Positions 42,105-51,105 are shown, counted from the stretch's first letter. The stretch: 64,000 nt of DNA from UBA4285 sp050944355 (GCA_050944355.1 JBMNQX010000004.1:128393-192392); one strand, 5' to 3'. The notes: generated by a model from the letters alone, not told the origin. Made by a program: numbers and translations.

Positions 42105-43454
42105 ATGTTTGAGAAGGTTTTTAAACTGAAGGAGTACGGAACTAACGTACGCACGGAGGTTGTAGCCGGTATCACGACATTCCTTGCCATGGCGTACATT
42201 CTTGCCGTCAATCCTTCGATTCTCGGCAATGTCATGGACGCAAACGGCGTGTTTGTCGCGACAGCTCTGGCTTCCGCAATTGCCACATTTATCATGGCGT
42301 TCCTTGCGAACTATCCGGTGGCGCTTTCCGCCGGCATGGGGCTGAATGCCTATTTCGCGTTCACGGTCTGCCTCGGCGACCTGAAGGATGTTCCGAACGC
42401 TTTCACGATCGCACTGACCGCCGTACTGGTAGAAGGCATCATCTTCGTTCTTCTGTCGATATTCAAGGTGCGCGAGGCGATCATCAACGGAATTCCGATG
42501 AATCTGAAATACGGAATCACCGCCGGAATAGGTCTTTTCATCACGATGATCGGCCTGAAGAGCGCCAATATCGTTGTTGCGGATGAGTCCACGCTGATCG
42601 CGCTCGGCGATTTCAGCCAGGCTGACGTCGATCTCTGCCTGATCGGTCTGATGATCATCGTCGTCCTCTCGGCTTTCCATGTGAGAGGCGCCATTCTGAT
42701 CGGCATCATCATCACCTGGGTTCTCGGCATGTTTGCACAGGCGGGCGGCTGGTACACGGCCACCAATGTTTTCCCGGATTTTTCGGGCGGCATTGATCTT
42801 TCCGGCATTAAAAATACCGCATTCAAATTCAATTTTGCCTGGGCGGGCGAGCATCTGCCTGAATTCGTCGCGATCGTATTCAGCTTCCTGTTCGTAGACC
42901 TGTTTGATACGGTCGGCACGGTTGTCGGCGTTGCGGACAAAGCTCACCTGCTTGATGAGGACGGGCATCTTCCGAGAGCCGGAAGAGTGCTTATGTCCGA
43001 TGCCATCGGTACCTGTGTAGGCGCGTGCCTCGGCACTTCGACCATCACGAGTTTCGTAGAATCTTCTGCCGGCGTCGCTGCTGGCGGCAAGACAGGACTG
43101 ACTTCGTTCACGACGGCCTGCCTGTTCCTGATATCTCTGCTCTTTGCCCCGATTTTCCTCGCAATCCCGAGCTTTGCGACAAGCCCGGCGCTGATCTATG
43201 TCGGAATGCTGATGATCATGAGCGTCACGAAAATGAGCTTCGACAAAGATCCGGCTGACGCGATCGGCGGTTTCATGGCCATCGCCATGATGCCTCTGAC
43301 TTACTCAATCGCAAACGGCATTATGTTCGGAATGCTGTCCTGGGTTATCGTGAAGGTATGCACAGGAAAGGGAAAGGATGTATCTCCGGTTATGTGGGGC
43401 ATCTTTGTATTGTTTATTGTGCGAATTCTTACACTGGCATTTCACATTCAGTAA
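42105..43454 (+). CDS. NCS2-family purine permease (AzgA/PbuG type)
   Basis: A 449-residue transporter with about 13 membrane segments. It belongs to the hypoxanthine/guanine/adenine:proton symporter branch: KEYGTNVRTEVVAGITTFLAMAYILAVNP, SAGMGLNAYFAF and FVDLFDTVGTVVGVADKA are diagnostic. GACLGTSTITSFVESSAGVAAGGKTGLTS is the substrate-binding helix. The length is normal. An AAAGGAGAGGG site precedes the ATG. Confidence 0.95.
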   Translation: MFEKVFKLKEYGTNVRTEVVAGITTFLAMAYILAVNPSILGNVMDANGVFVATALASAIATFIMAFLANYPVALSAGMGLNAYFAFTVCLGDLKDVPNAFTIALTAVLVEGIIFVLLSIFKVREAIINGIPMNLKYGITAGIGLFITMIGLKSANIVVADESTLIALGDFSQADVDLCLIGLMIIVVLSAFHVRGAILIGIIITWVLGMFAQAGGWYTATNVFPDFSGGIDLSGIKNTAFKFNFAWAGEHLPEFVAIVFSFLFVDLFDTVGTVVGVADKAHLLDEDGHLPRAGRVLMSDAIGTCVGACLGTSTITSFVESSAGVAAGGKTGLTSFTTACLFLISLLFAPIFLAIPSFATSPALIYVGMLMIMSVTKMSFDKDPADAIGGFMAIAMMPLTYSIANGIMFGMLSWVIVKVCTGKGKDVSPVMWGIFVLFIVRILTLAFHIQ

Positions 43455-43529
43455 TGAATTTGAAAATTCAATGAATCACCGGATTGTAACTTGTTCATAG
43501 GAGTCCAGCATAAGGGGGGACAGAAGAAC

Positions 43530-44861
43530 ATGAAGAAGAAAATCGTCAGTATTATCATGGCCAGTATGATGGCTGCCGCAAGTTTAGCCGGATGCGGAGG
43601 GGAGAACGCATCTACAGCTGAAACAACCACTGTATCAGAGAATACCAGTACAACGAAAACCAACACAACGGAAACCAATGCAGCGAAAACAACCGAAAAA
43701 ACGGCAGATGCATCCAAAAGTTCATCCGCTTCCGGCGACTGGAAAGACAACATCGGGTATACCCTTACTCCGTTTAAGGATGTTTCATATGAGGATATCT
43801 ACTTTGCCCGTGTTGCGGTATCTGAGGAAGACATGGGAGCAGACTGGGATAAGCCATGGCAAGCTTTCGATGACATGCTGATGCAGGATGACAATGTAAT
43901 TGCATACAAAGAAGTATCGCAGAACTATGACCCGGACGCAGAAATGTCGGAAAATGATATACAGGCTCTTTTTAATACCGCATATGCAAACTTCGGTAAA
44001 ACGCCGGCAGACGTCTTCGGCAGTCAAAGCATGTATGAATGCAATTGCGAATACAGGCTGCAGGCATATGGCACAGAGATGAATGACGACGAAAATGAGC
44101 TGTCCATGGATACGTTGTTCTCCTGCACAGAGATTCCTGACAGCGAATTATCAGGAACATTCATCGCACGCAATGTTTCCATCGACTATGACGGCAATAG
44201 TTATGAAGGCGATCAAGCACATTCCTACTGCTACTATGACAAGAAAAATGGGATCCAGTACATTGACACAGATATATCATGGGAAGCGTATCAGGCAGAC
44301 AATTCTCTTGGCAGCAATGTTCACGTCGGTTCCCTGATCAAGTCTACAGATGCCCTGACGCCGGTATATTTCAAAAAGGATTCCGATGGATACAGAGCCA
44401 AATATACGACGCCGATCAGTAATATTCAAAGCGAGTCCAATGTATATGAAGGCTTCATCAGGTCCATGCCGGATGACATGGAAGCTTCGGTACATGTCCA
44501 CCTCTACAAAGACGGAACTCTGAAATCTATTGAGGTTAATATCAGCGCAGACAAAGACAGCATCGAATCTGAGCCGTTCAAGGTACGTGATGATGATACG
44601 TTTGAAGTCACATCAATATGGATCAAGGCTGAATATTCCATACCGGCTTATGATATACTTGATGAATACGGTCTGGATCAAATTACCTCAGTATCCTGTC
44701 TGTACAGAACCGATACCCCGAGCAAAGATGATGAGGTAAGATTTGATTATACGGAAGCAGACGAAAATTCCTGGTTATATGGCGGAAATGACAGCATTCA
44801 GACGCCGCAGGACTATGTGGACTACTTCGACAAGAATTACATGACCAACAGCGGGGAATAA
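43530..44861 (+). CDS. Lipoprotein of unknown function
   Basis: A 443-residue secreted lipoprotein. The signal peptide ends in the lipobox SLAGCGG, with Cys23 as the lipid-linked residue. A Thr/Ser/Lys-rich linker (about 27-68) follows, then an acidic, mostly beta-rich body with several cysteines (YECNCEY, FSCTE) and many Tyr and Asp residues. I recognise no domain. The coding sequence is more AT-rich by eye than its neighbours, which could mean recent acquisition. The ATG at 43530 follows AAGGGGGGA. Confidence 0.8.
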   Translation: MKKKIVSIIMASMMAAASLAGCGGENASTAETTTVSENTSTTKTNTTETNAAKTTEKTADASKSSSASGDWKDNIGYTLTPFKDVSYEDIYFARVAVSEEDMGADWDKPWQAFDDMLMQDDNVIAYKEVSQNYDPDAEMSENDIQALFNTAYANFGKTPADVFGSQSMYECNCEYRLQAYGTEMNDDENELSMDTLFSCTEIPDSELSGTFIARNVSIDYDGNSYEGDQAHSYCYYDKKNGIQYIDTDISWEAYQADNSLGSNVHVGSLIKSTDALTPVYFKKDSDGYRAKYTTPISNIQSESNVYEGFIRSMPDDMEASVHVHLYKDGTLKSIEVNISADKDSIESEPFKVRDDDTFEVTSIWIKAEYSIPAYDILDEYGLDQITSVSCLYRTDTPSKDDEVRFDYTEADENSWLYGGNDSIQTPQDYVDYFDKNYMTNSGE

Positions 44862-44909
44862 ATCGTATCATTCCTCGTATCATTCCAATTCATACCCGAT
44901 ATAACCCAA

Positions 44910-44939
44910 ATGGCAGAGGCAGCACCTCTGCCATATTTT
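44910..44939 (+). terminator. Intrinsic terminator of the lipoprotein gene
   Basis: ATGGCAGAGG (44910-44919) pairs perfectly with CCTCTGCCAT (44925-44934), followed by ATTTTC. Confidence 0.8.
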
Positions 44940-44987
44940 CTGAATATTAATACAAACCAGGGAAATCATTACGTCTTTGCAGCATAT

Positions 44988-45049
44988 CGGGCAGTTCACT
45001 GACTGTCCGGGCGCCGTGCGCAAAATATGTGCAGGGTGGCCTTTTTTTT
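44988..45049 (+). promoter_or_regulatory. Structured leader with terminator upstream of licD
   Basis: Two hairpins are adjacent. CGGGCAGT (44988-44995) pairs with ACTGTCCG (45002-45009). Then GGGCGCCGTGCGCA (45009-45022) pairs with TGTGCAGGGTGGCC (45028-45041) apart from two G-G mismatches, followed by eight T residues (45042-45049). Because a stronger terminator for the lipoprotein already lies upstream, this second one may act on licD expression. Confidence 0.5.
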
Positions 45050-45105
45050 ACAAAAAATGTGTTAAAATAGTAAACCTTGAGCAAAATACTTCAAAGGAAT
45101 TTAAA

Positions 45106-45951
45106 ATGGATAAGTTTCAGGAACTGCATGTCATCAACACCAGGCTTCTGGCAGAACTCGACAGAGTGTGCCGACTTCACGGCATCAAGTATTATTTGGA
45201 CAGTGGTACGCTGATCGGCGCCGTCCGCCATCACGGTGCCATTCCGTGGGACGATGACGTTGACGTCACCATGAAAAGAAGCGACTATGAGCGATTTGTC
45301 AAAGAGGCGGTGCCTGATCTGTCGAAAGGATTTCAGTTCATTTGTCCGTCCGATTTCGGCGAGAACTGTTTCTATGATTATGTTCCGCATATCGCTTATG
45401 TAAATTCGCAGGTGAAAGATCCGAATGATCCGGAGATGAAGTATTACAAAGGCCTTCTGAACCATATACTGCTGGACATTTTTGTTCTGGATGAAATTAC
45501 GGATTCCGCGATCGGACAGAAAATACATGTGACGAAAATGCGCTGCCGTTACGGCCTTTCCTGGGCATACCGTTATTCCATGGACAAGCAGAAATATTCG
45601 TCTCTTCAGAAGTGCGGCATCAAAGTGCTCAGCGCGATCGGAAGACACAGCACGCAGAGTGAACTCAGAGAAAAATATTACAGACTTGGCAGGAAGTATG
45701 ACGGCAGGAACACGCATTTTCTGTACTCGCCGGATTATATTTTTGAGGAAATAGGCATCGTATATCCAGAGGCGTGGTTTGAATCAACGGTTGATCTTGA
45801 TTACGAAGGTCACAAATTCATGGGACCGGTCGGCTATGACAAAGTGCTGACGTCGATGTTTGGCGACTACATGAAGCTTCCGCCGGAAGAAGAGCGGGTA
45901 TCAAAACATTTTGATCCGAACAACAAGTTCTTCATCACGGATATTTCTTGA
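45106..45951 (+). CDS. LicD-family phosphotransferase
   Basis: A 281-residue LicD-like nucleotidyltransferase-fold protein. The active-site region is YLDSGTLIGAVRHHGAIPWDDDVDVTM with the DxD metal site. LicD enzymes transfer phosphocholine or other phospho-groups to cell surface glycans. The substrate here is unknown. The ATG at 45106 follows AAAGGAA. It stands alone, and the sortase promoter overlaps its last codons. Confidence 0.88.
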   Translation: MDKFQELHVINTRLLAELDRVCRLHGIKYYLDSGTLIGAVRHHGAIPWDDDVDVTMKRSDYERFVKEAVPDLSKGFQFICPSDFGENCFYDYVPHIAYVNSQVKDPNDPEMKYYKGLLNHILLDIFVLDEITDSAIGQKIHVTKMRCRYGLSWAYRYSMDKQKYSSLQKCGIKVLSAIGRHSTQSELREKYYRLGRKYDGRNTHFLYSPDYIFEEIGIVYPEAWFESTVDLDYEGHKFMGPVGYDKVLTSMFGDYMKLPPEEERVSKHFDPNNKFFITDIS

Positions 45952-45976
45952 CAAATGTCTGCACTGACACTATACT
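45948..45976 (+). promoter_or_regulatory. Strong promoter of the sortase-pilin operon
   Basis: A consensus TTGACA (45948-45953), overlapping the licD stop codon, and TATACT (45971-45976) are spaced by exactly 17 bases. Transcription should start near 45983, about 120 bases before the sortase. Confidence 0.8.
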
Positions 45977-45995
45977 TTATATCATAAAAATATAG

Positions 45996-46079
45996 GTTCC
46001 CGAAAGCCCGGTCAGCGGACGGGGACATCGACAAATGAATTCAGGGAGATCCGGCAGGAAACTGCCAGGTCTCCTTTTT
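45996..46079 (+). promoter_or_regulatory. Structured leader with intrinsic terminator upstream of the sortase gene
   Basis: GTTCCCG (45996-46002) pairs with CGGGGAC (46020-46026), enclosing a CCG/CGG hairpin. Then GGAGATCCGGCAG (46045-46057) pairs with CTGCCAGGTCTCC (46062-46074) across a GAAA loop with one mismatch, followed by TTTTT (46075-46079). A promoter directly followed by a folded element and a terminator is the layout of a riboswitch or attenuator. I could not match it to a known class. Confidence 0.6.
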
Positions 46080-46102
46080 GTCTGTCGGGGAAAGGGGGAA
46101 AA

Positions 46103-46981
46103 ATCAGAATACGGGAATTTCTGCTGCTTTTTCTGGCCGCGGTTCTGCTGACATTTCCGGCACTCAGCGACAGTATCACGCAGATGCGGCAGAATCAGAT
46201 CATGGCCTCGGCCGCGCCTGAGAGCGAAAAGATTTCGGAGACCGGTCAAAAGCGAGAGGAGGAAAGAGAAAAAGCCGTACGGTATAACGAGGAAATCCGC
46301 TCACAGCAGCGGATTCAGTACATCGGATATCTGGGCGATTCGGCGGACGAGGGGGACGAAGTATATCGCTCACTTCTTTCAGAGGGGGAGAACGGAGTCA
46401 TGGCGGCTGTTTCGATCCCGTCACTTTCTATTTTTCTCCCGGTCATGCACGGAACACATCCGGAGGATATGCAGACCGCTGCGGGACATATGTACGGAAC
46501 ATCGCTGCCTGTGGGCTGTCCCGGCAGCAACGCCGTTATCGCAGCGCATACAGGGCTGCCGACAGCCAGCCTTTTTACAGAGCTCAGACGGATTCAGAGC
46601 GGTGACAGCGTGTACATATATGTTCTCGGAGAGAAGCACTGTTACAGCGTTGAAGAGGTAATTACAGTCCCTCAGGGACAGGAGGCGCCGTGGCTCGCCG
46701 CGGATGACAAGGATGTGGTCACACTGTATACATGCACGCCGGAAGGCATCAATGACCACAGACTTCTGGTCCGCTGCGTCCGAAACCCTGAGGCGGAAGA
46801 AACAGACAGTGAAGTGTCCGGTGGGCAGGAAACCGGGACAATGCTGTTTGAAAACCAGTACAGGAAAGAATGGCGGCGGGCAATTTCGCTGGTACTTTTT
46901 CTTGCTTTTATTCCTGCATTTTTCATTCTCTGTCGTCTGACAGATTTTTCTGGAACAATCCAAAAAGGAGTTAATCTATGA
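46103..46981 (+). CDS. Class C pilus sortase with apparent non-AUG start
   Basis: A transpeptidase of about 292 residues that polymerises pilins. An N-terminal membrane helix (EFLLLFLAAVLLTFPALS), the catalytic His in VIAAHTGLPTASLF, Cys in the TLYTCTPEG motif, Arg in INDHRLLVRC, and a C-terminal membrane helix (ISLVLFLAFIPAFFILC) fit class C. The usual lid DP(W/F) motif is not seen. The N-terminal helix is in frame but has no AUG, GUG or UUG before the first ATG at 46184. A GGGGG site (46094-46098) points to an AUC at 46103 or AUA at 46109. The ATG at 46184 has no binding site and would lose the helix. The stop overlaps the pilin ATG. Confidence 0.8.
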   Translation: MRIREFLLLFLAAVLLTFPALSDSITQMRQNQIMASAAPESEKISETGQKREEEREKAVRYNEEIRSQQRIQYIGYLGDSADEGDEVYRSLLSEGENGVMAAVSIPSLSIFLPVMHGTHPEDMQTAAGHMYGTSLPVGCPGSNAVIAAHTGLPTASLFTELRRIQSGDSVYIYVLGEKHCYSVEEVITVPQGQEAPWLAADDKDVVTLYTCTPEGINDHRLLVRCVRNPEAEETDSEVSGGQETGTMLFENQYRKEWRRAISLVLFLAFIPAFFILCRLTDFSGTIQKGVNL

Positions 46982-48732
46982 AACTGCATATATCGGGAAT
47001 TCTTGCCGCGTTCTGTCTTGCCGGCGCTGAAGTTTTCGGCGCCGCACCGCTTCTTGCGGACGAAACGCCGGCATTTGTCATCGATCCGGAAGCGCCGGTC
47101 ACGCTTACGATTCATAAATACGAGAATAATGACGCGTATCAGACTGTCGGAAACGGCTGTGTCCAGACGGTTCCCGGCACACCGATGGAAGGAATCGAAT
47201 ACTCTGTCTGCCGGATCGGAAGCTGGACCTCAGCGGGCGATTCGGAAGAAGTTGGCACATATATTTCTGACCTGTCGGATGATTTTCTCAAATTTCTGAA
47301 TTCTCAGGAAACAGGCGGGGAGACAATGATTGACGCGCGGACGGTCGGAGGCGTCACTGTATACACGACAGATGAACTCCAGTCGGCTGTAAGCAGCATC
47401 AATGCCATGACAGGTGAAACGCCGGGCGCTGTTCTTATGACGGATTTTGTCCGGGAACACAAGAGTGTGTCCGGATTGACCGGCGCGGATGGCACGCTTC
47501 AGTTCAAAGATCTCGCGCAGGGGATCTATCTTGTCGCAGAGACCGATACATCCGGCATGGCGCGTGAAGAAACAGATGAGGCTGCCCGGAGCGTGATGGC
47601 GGGTTCCGAACCGTTTCTCGTGGCGCTGCCGATGACGGCCATGAGCGGTGAAAACGGGCAGACGGCCGGCAGTGCGTGGCAGTATGACGTCCATGTATAT
47701 CCGAAAAATGCCACGATCTCCATTTCAAAGTATATTGTCGATGAGGACGGGGAAAAACTGCTCAGGGCGGACGATCGGGAAATCGGACAGAACACGGTAC
47801 AGATTCTCACTCCTTCTGTTCCGGCCGTGCGCGATTCTCAGGCGTATGAGACTTACATCGTTGAGGATGCGATGGATGAAGGACTCTCATTTGTCAGCGT
47901 GGACAGCGTGAAACTCGGCTCTTTCGTGGACAGTCCGGAAGGCATGAGCAGTTTCTCGGATTTCACGGAACTGGACAGCGGCGATTATATCGTCGGGGGA
48001 GCGCCCGGGGATTCATCTTTTCTTGTCGCGTTCACGCAGACAGGACTTGAAGCGCTGAATTCCGTTGAGGCTGACAGTCAGCTGGTCATCACGTTTACGA
48101 GCCGGCTGAACGGAAGTGCCCCGGCCGGTACAGGCGAAATGATCAGCAATACGCCGGAGCTGACTGTCAAGACAAAAGATACGGTGCAGTCCACTCTGAG
48201 AGGCAACACGCCTGAGCTTTGCACCTACGCGCTTGAACTCACCAAAATGGGACTGGATGACGCCAGCCTGGCCGCGTTCGCCGTGAAACAGGACGAGAAA
48301 GAGGTTCTGTTTACAGAAGAAAGCAGCGGGGTATATCACGTGACAGGCGAATCGGAAAATGAAACGGGGAAAGCGGAAATTTACCCGGATTCGGCCGGGA
48401 AGCTCGTCATCAAAGGATTTGACAGCAAGGAATATACATTTACCGAGACGGCGACAGAACCCGGGAAATCGCTTCTGACAGAGCCGTTCCGGATTGCGTT
48501 TGAATCGGACAGCGCGGATGGCAGCCTGTCACGCGCGCTGATTTTAAAAGATGATCAGGAAAATGCTCTGAACGTCTCAAACGGGACGGCATACTGCACG
48601 ATCTTCAATTATCCGACAGCCGCGCTTAACACAGGCGGCAGCGGGTTTCTCCCTTTCTGGGCCGCCGGGGCACTGCTGATTCTGGCAGCGGCAGGCCTGA
48701 CCATTCACAGGACGAAATCTTTACACAAGTGA
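46978..48732 (+). CDS. Major pilin (SpaA/FimA-type backbone pilin)
   Basis: A 584-residue backbone pilin. It has a signal peptide (1-27). The pilin motif WQYDVHVYPKN matches WxxxVxVYPK, with Trp234 and Lys243 as the linking lysine. D2-like isopeptide domains and the E-box YTFTETATEPG follow. The cell wall sorting signal is ALNTGGSG, then a hydrophobic helix and a short basic tail (IHRTKSLHK). It is encoded directly after, and overlapping with, its sortase. The sorting motif has Leu instead of Pro in the second position, the same change as in the adhesin at 38450-41215. Confidence 0.92.
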   Translation: MKLHISGILAAFCLAGAEVFGAAPLLADETPAFVIDPEAPVTLTIHKYENNDAYQTVGNGCVQTVPGTPMEGIEYSVCRIGSWTSAGDSEEVGTYISDLSDDFLKFLNSQETGGETMIDARTVGGVTVYTTDELQSAVSSINAMTGETPGAVLMTDFVREHKSVSGLTGADGTLQFKDLAQGIYLVAETDTSGMAREETDEAARSVMAGSEPFLVALPMTAMSGENGQTAGSAWQYDVHVYPKNATISISKYIVDEDGEKLLRADDREIGQNTVQILTPSVPAVRDSQAYETYIVEDAMDEGLSFVSVDSVKLGSFVDSPEGMSSFSDFTELDSGDYIVGGAPGDSSFLVAFTQTGLEALNSVEADSQLVITFTSRLNGSAPAGTGEMISNTPELTVKTKDTVQSTLRGNTPELCTYALELTKMGLDDASLAAFAVKQDEKEVLFTEESSGVYHVTGESENETGKAEIYPDSAGKLVIKGFDSKEYTFTETATEPGKSLLTEPFRIAFESDSADGSLSRALILKDDQENALNVSNGTAYCTIFNYPTAALNTGGSGFLPFWAAGALLILAAAGLTIHRTKSLHK

Positions 48733-48857
48733 TATTTTATGCTTTTTTTCTCAATTCAAGTTGAAATGCCGCATTTTTCCACTTATTATTTTAATCAGAT
48801 ACTGATAAAAACAATAAGAATCCTGCTGATTGCCTTCAGCTGGGGAGAGGATACACT

Positions 48858-49718
48858 ATGAATGCGTCAAAGACTGCGGTTCTCACGGATTCTGCGGCGG
48901 ATCTGCCGGATGAGCTGAAAGAAAAGTACGAGATTTACACGGTCAGAATGAAAGTTATCTACCATGACCGGATGTATGAAGACGGCGAGATTGACCCAAT
49001 GTACATCTATGAGCATTTCCGGGAAGAAATTCCGAAAACGTCGACTCCGAACATGGCAGAGGTCATGGATGTGATCGATGAGATAAAGGCAGCCGGTTAT
49101 GAGAATATTATAGGCATCATGATTTCTTCCGGTCTGAGCGGAACGTTCAATGTTGTCAGGTCGGCTTTTGAGGAAGAAGAAACTCTCAGGACATTTGCCA
49201 TGGATACGAAGAACATATCCATCGGTTCCGGGATTTATGCCCTGTATGCTGCCTGGAAACTCGCTCAGGGCGCATCGTTTGATGAAACGGTGGAGGCCCT
49301 GAAGAAGAAACAGAGCGAGCAGGCGAGTTTGTTGAATTTTTATATGGACGGTCTTGATTACCTCGCGAAAGGCGGCCGGATCACGCCGGCTGTGGCGCTG
49401 GTAGGAAAAGTGCTGCATCTGAAGCCGATTATCGCGTGCGACAAGGAAGGCGTGTATTATCCGGCGGCAAAAATCCGCGGTCAGTCGAAGGGTGTCAGCA
49501 AACTGGTTGATCTCGTCATTCCGGACGGTCTCGATATCTCGAGATACTGGATCAGTGTCATGACCGGTGACGGCGACAAGCTGGCCGAGCAGGCGATCAA
49601 GAGAATTTATGAGAAGTATCCGGCGGTCAATATTATTATCCGGAAGCAGATAACCGCGACAATGGCTATACATACCGGTCCGGGTCTGCTGGGAATCGAC
49701 CGCTTTGAATTTGCATAA
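48858..49718 (+). CDS. DegV-family fatty acid-binding protein
   Basis: A 286-residue DegV protein. DegV/FakB proteins bind a fatty acid, and FakB forms present it to the kinase FakA. The N-terminal VLTDSAADLPDELKEKY, KTSTPNMAEVMDVI and IGIMISSGLSGTFNV segments are typical, as are LDYLAKGGRITP and the final HTGPGLLGI. Which fatty acid it binds is unknown. A GGGGAGAGG site precedes the ATG. A terminator follows. Confidence 0.93.
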   Translation: MNASKTAVLTDSAADLPDELKEKYEIYTVRMKVIYHDRMYEDGEIDPMYIYEHFREEIPKTSTPNMAEVMDVIDEIKAAGYENIIGIMISSGLSGTFNVVRSAFEEEETLRTFAMDTKNISIGSGIYALYAAWKLAQGASFDETVEALKKKQSEQASLLNFYMDGLDYLAKGGRITPAVALVGKVLHLKPIIACDKEGVYYPAAKIRGQSKGVSKLVDLVIPDGLDISRYWISVMTGDGDKLAEQAIKRIYEKYPAVNIIIRKQITATMAIHTGPGLLGIDRFEFA

Positions 49719-49787
49719 TATCAGCTTGAAAGTGTATGCTGCTCTGCAACTGTCAGAAAACGGGCGAAGAGCGGATGCGCTGAGTGA

Positions 49788-49821
49788 GGGCCGGTGAATG
49801 CTGTTTCACCGGTCCCTTTTT
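49788..49821 (+). terminator. Intrinsic terminator between degV and the DUF4317 gene
   Basis: GGGCCGGTGAA (49788-49798) pairs with TTCACCGGTCCC (49805-49816) with one bulged T, followed by TTTTT (49817-49821). It lies only 15 bases before the DUF4317 start codon. Confidence 0.75.
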
Positions 49822-49835
49822 CGGGAAGGGAAATC

Positions 49836-51050
49836 ATGAACAGACGGGAATTGAATGAAATCAAGGGCATTTTTGATCCGGACAACACAGAGAACGGCAT
49901 GGGCATCCGCCAGATTGCGGGAGCTTATTTTGACGGAGACGGCAGGGAAATCGTGTCGGCGAAAGAAGACCTGAGCGACCTGAGAGTGGCCGAAAGACTG
50001 AAATATTTTGAGATATTCCGGAAAGTTCTTTCGGGAACACCGGGGAAAAACCAGCTGAACCCGGGTTTTTCAAATGACGGATATGCGTCTGACGGAGGAC
50101 GCGCCATGCTCCTCAGGCTTCGGGACAGCGAATTGAACGATGAGAACGCCCTGAAGGATTTTTTTCAGAAAACCGCTTCCAGCCTGTCAATGAAAGGAAA
50201 TTTTCTGATTCTGCTCGCATTTCACGCGTATGATCTTCCTGTCATCACAGAGGACGGGGTAAAGGACACTGAGAACTCTGACGAAGTATTCCGCTATATC
50301 ATATGCGCCGTGTGTCCGGTGAGCCAGGAAAAAGGCGGGCTGGCTTATGACAGTGATCTGCAGAGGTTCCGCGACCTGAATCTTTCAATGGTGGTCGACG
50401 CACCGGTCTGCGGGTTTCTTTTTCCGGCATTCAATGACAGAACCAGCGACGAGGACAGTCTGCAGTTTTATTCAAAAAATGCCAATGATCTTCAGAACGG
50501 ATTTCTCGAAGATGTTCTTTCCTGCCGGCGGACGCTCGGCGCGTCGGAGCAGAAAGACGTTTTCTGCGATATTGTAAAAGCATCAGTCGGAGACGATTTA
50601 GATTTTGAAGTGGCCAAGAAGATCGACGACAATCTCCGGGAACTTCAGAGCGAGCAAAAGGCAGAGAACAAATATGAGGTTCCGTCCATCGACCGGACGG
50701 AAGCGCGGAAAGTTCTGGAGCGCAGCGGCGTTCCGGAGGAAAAACTTCAGACATTTGAAGAGCAGTTTGATATGCAGGCCGGTGAAGATCAGAAACTGGC
50801 TATGACCAATCTGACGAAAAACAGGGATATGGTCGTAAAGACGCCTTCCGTAGTCGTACATGTGAAGCCGGACCGAAGCGATCTGATACAGACACGGGAA
50901 ATTGACGGTGAAGTCTATCTGATGATCCGGGTTGATGAGAATCTGAGCGTAAACGGAATTTCTGTAAATCCGGGAACCGGTGAAGTGACAGAATATCCGG
51001 ACGAAACTTTCAATGATTCGGGCGATGACGGGACAATGCAGCAAAACTGA
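49836..51050 (+). CDS. DUF4317-family protein
   Basis: A 404-residue soluble protein matching DUF4317 from end to end: MNRRELNEIKGIFDPDNTENGMGIRQIAGAYF at the start, YIICAVCPVSQEKGGL and FLFPAFNDRTSDED in the middle, and DFEVAKKIDDNLRELQSEQK later. The family is widespread in Clostridia and has no known function. The ATG at 49836 has a GGGAAGGG site. The upstream terminator is so close that a separate promoter is hard to place. Confidence 0.88.
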   Translation: MNRRELNEIKGIFDPDNTENGMGIRQIAGAYFDGDGREIVSAKEDLSDLRVAERLKYFEIFRKVLSGTPGKNQLNPGFSNDGYASDGGRAMLLRLRDSELNDENALKDFFQKTASSLSMKGNFLILLAFHAYDLPVITEDGVKDTENSDEVFRYIICAVCPVSQEKGGLAYDSDLQRFRDLNLSMVVDAPVCGFLFPAFNDRTSDEDSLQFYSKNANDLQNGFLEDVLSCRRTLGASEQKDVFCDIVKASVGDDLDFEVAKKIDDNLRELQSEQKAENKYEVPSIDRTEARKVLERSGVPEEKLQTFEEQFDMQAGEDQKLAMTNLTKNRDMVVKTPSVVVHVKPDRSDLIQTREIDGEVYLMIRVDENLSVNGISVNPGTGEVTEYPDETFNDSGDDGTMQQN

Positions 51051-51105
51051 TAAGACATAATTATACATTTGTCATAGATTTAGGTCGTAATCGCGGTGCG
51101 CAATA

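Noticed and set aside
45983..46103. A known cyclic-di-GMP or purine riboswitch in the sortase leader
   Set aside because: The conserved core sequences of GEMM-I, GEMM-II, purine and preQ1 classes are not recognisable, so only an unclassified structured leader is reported.
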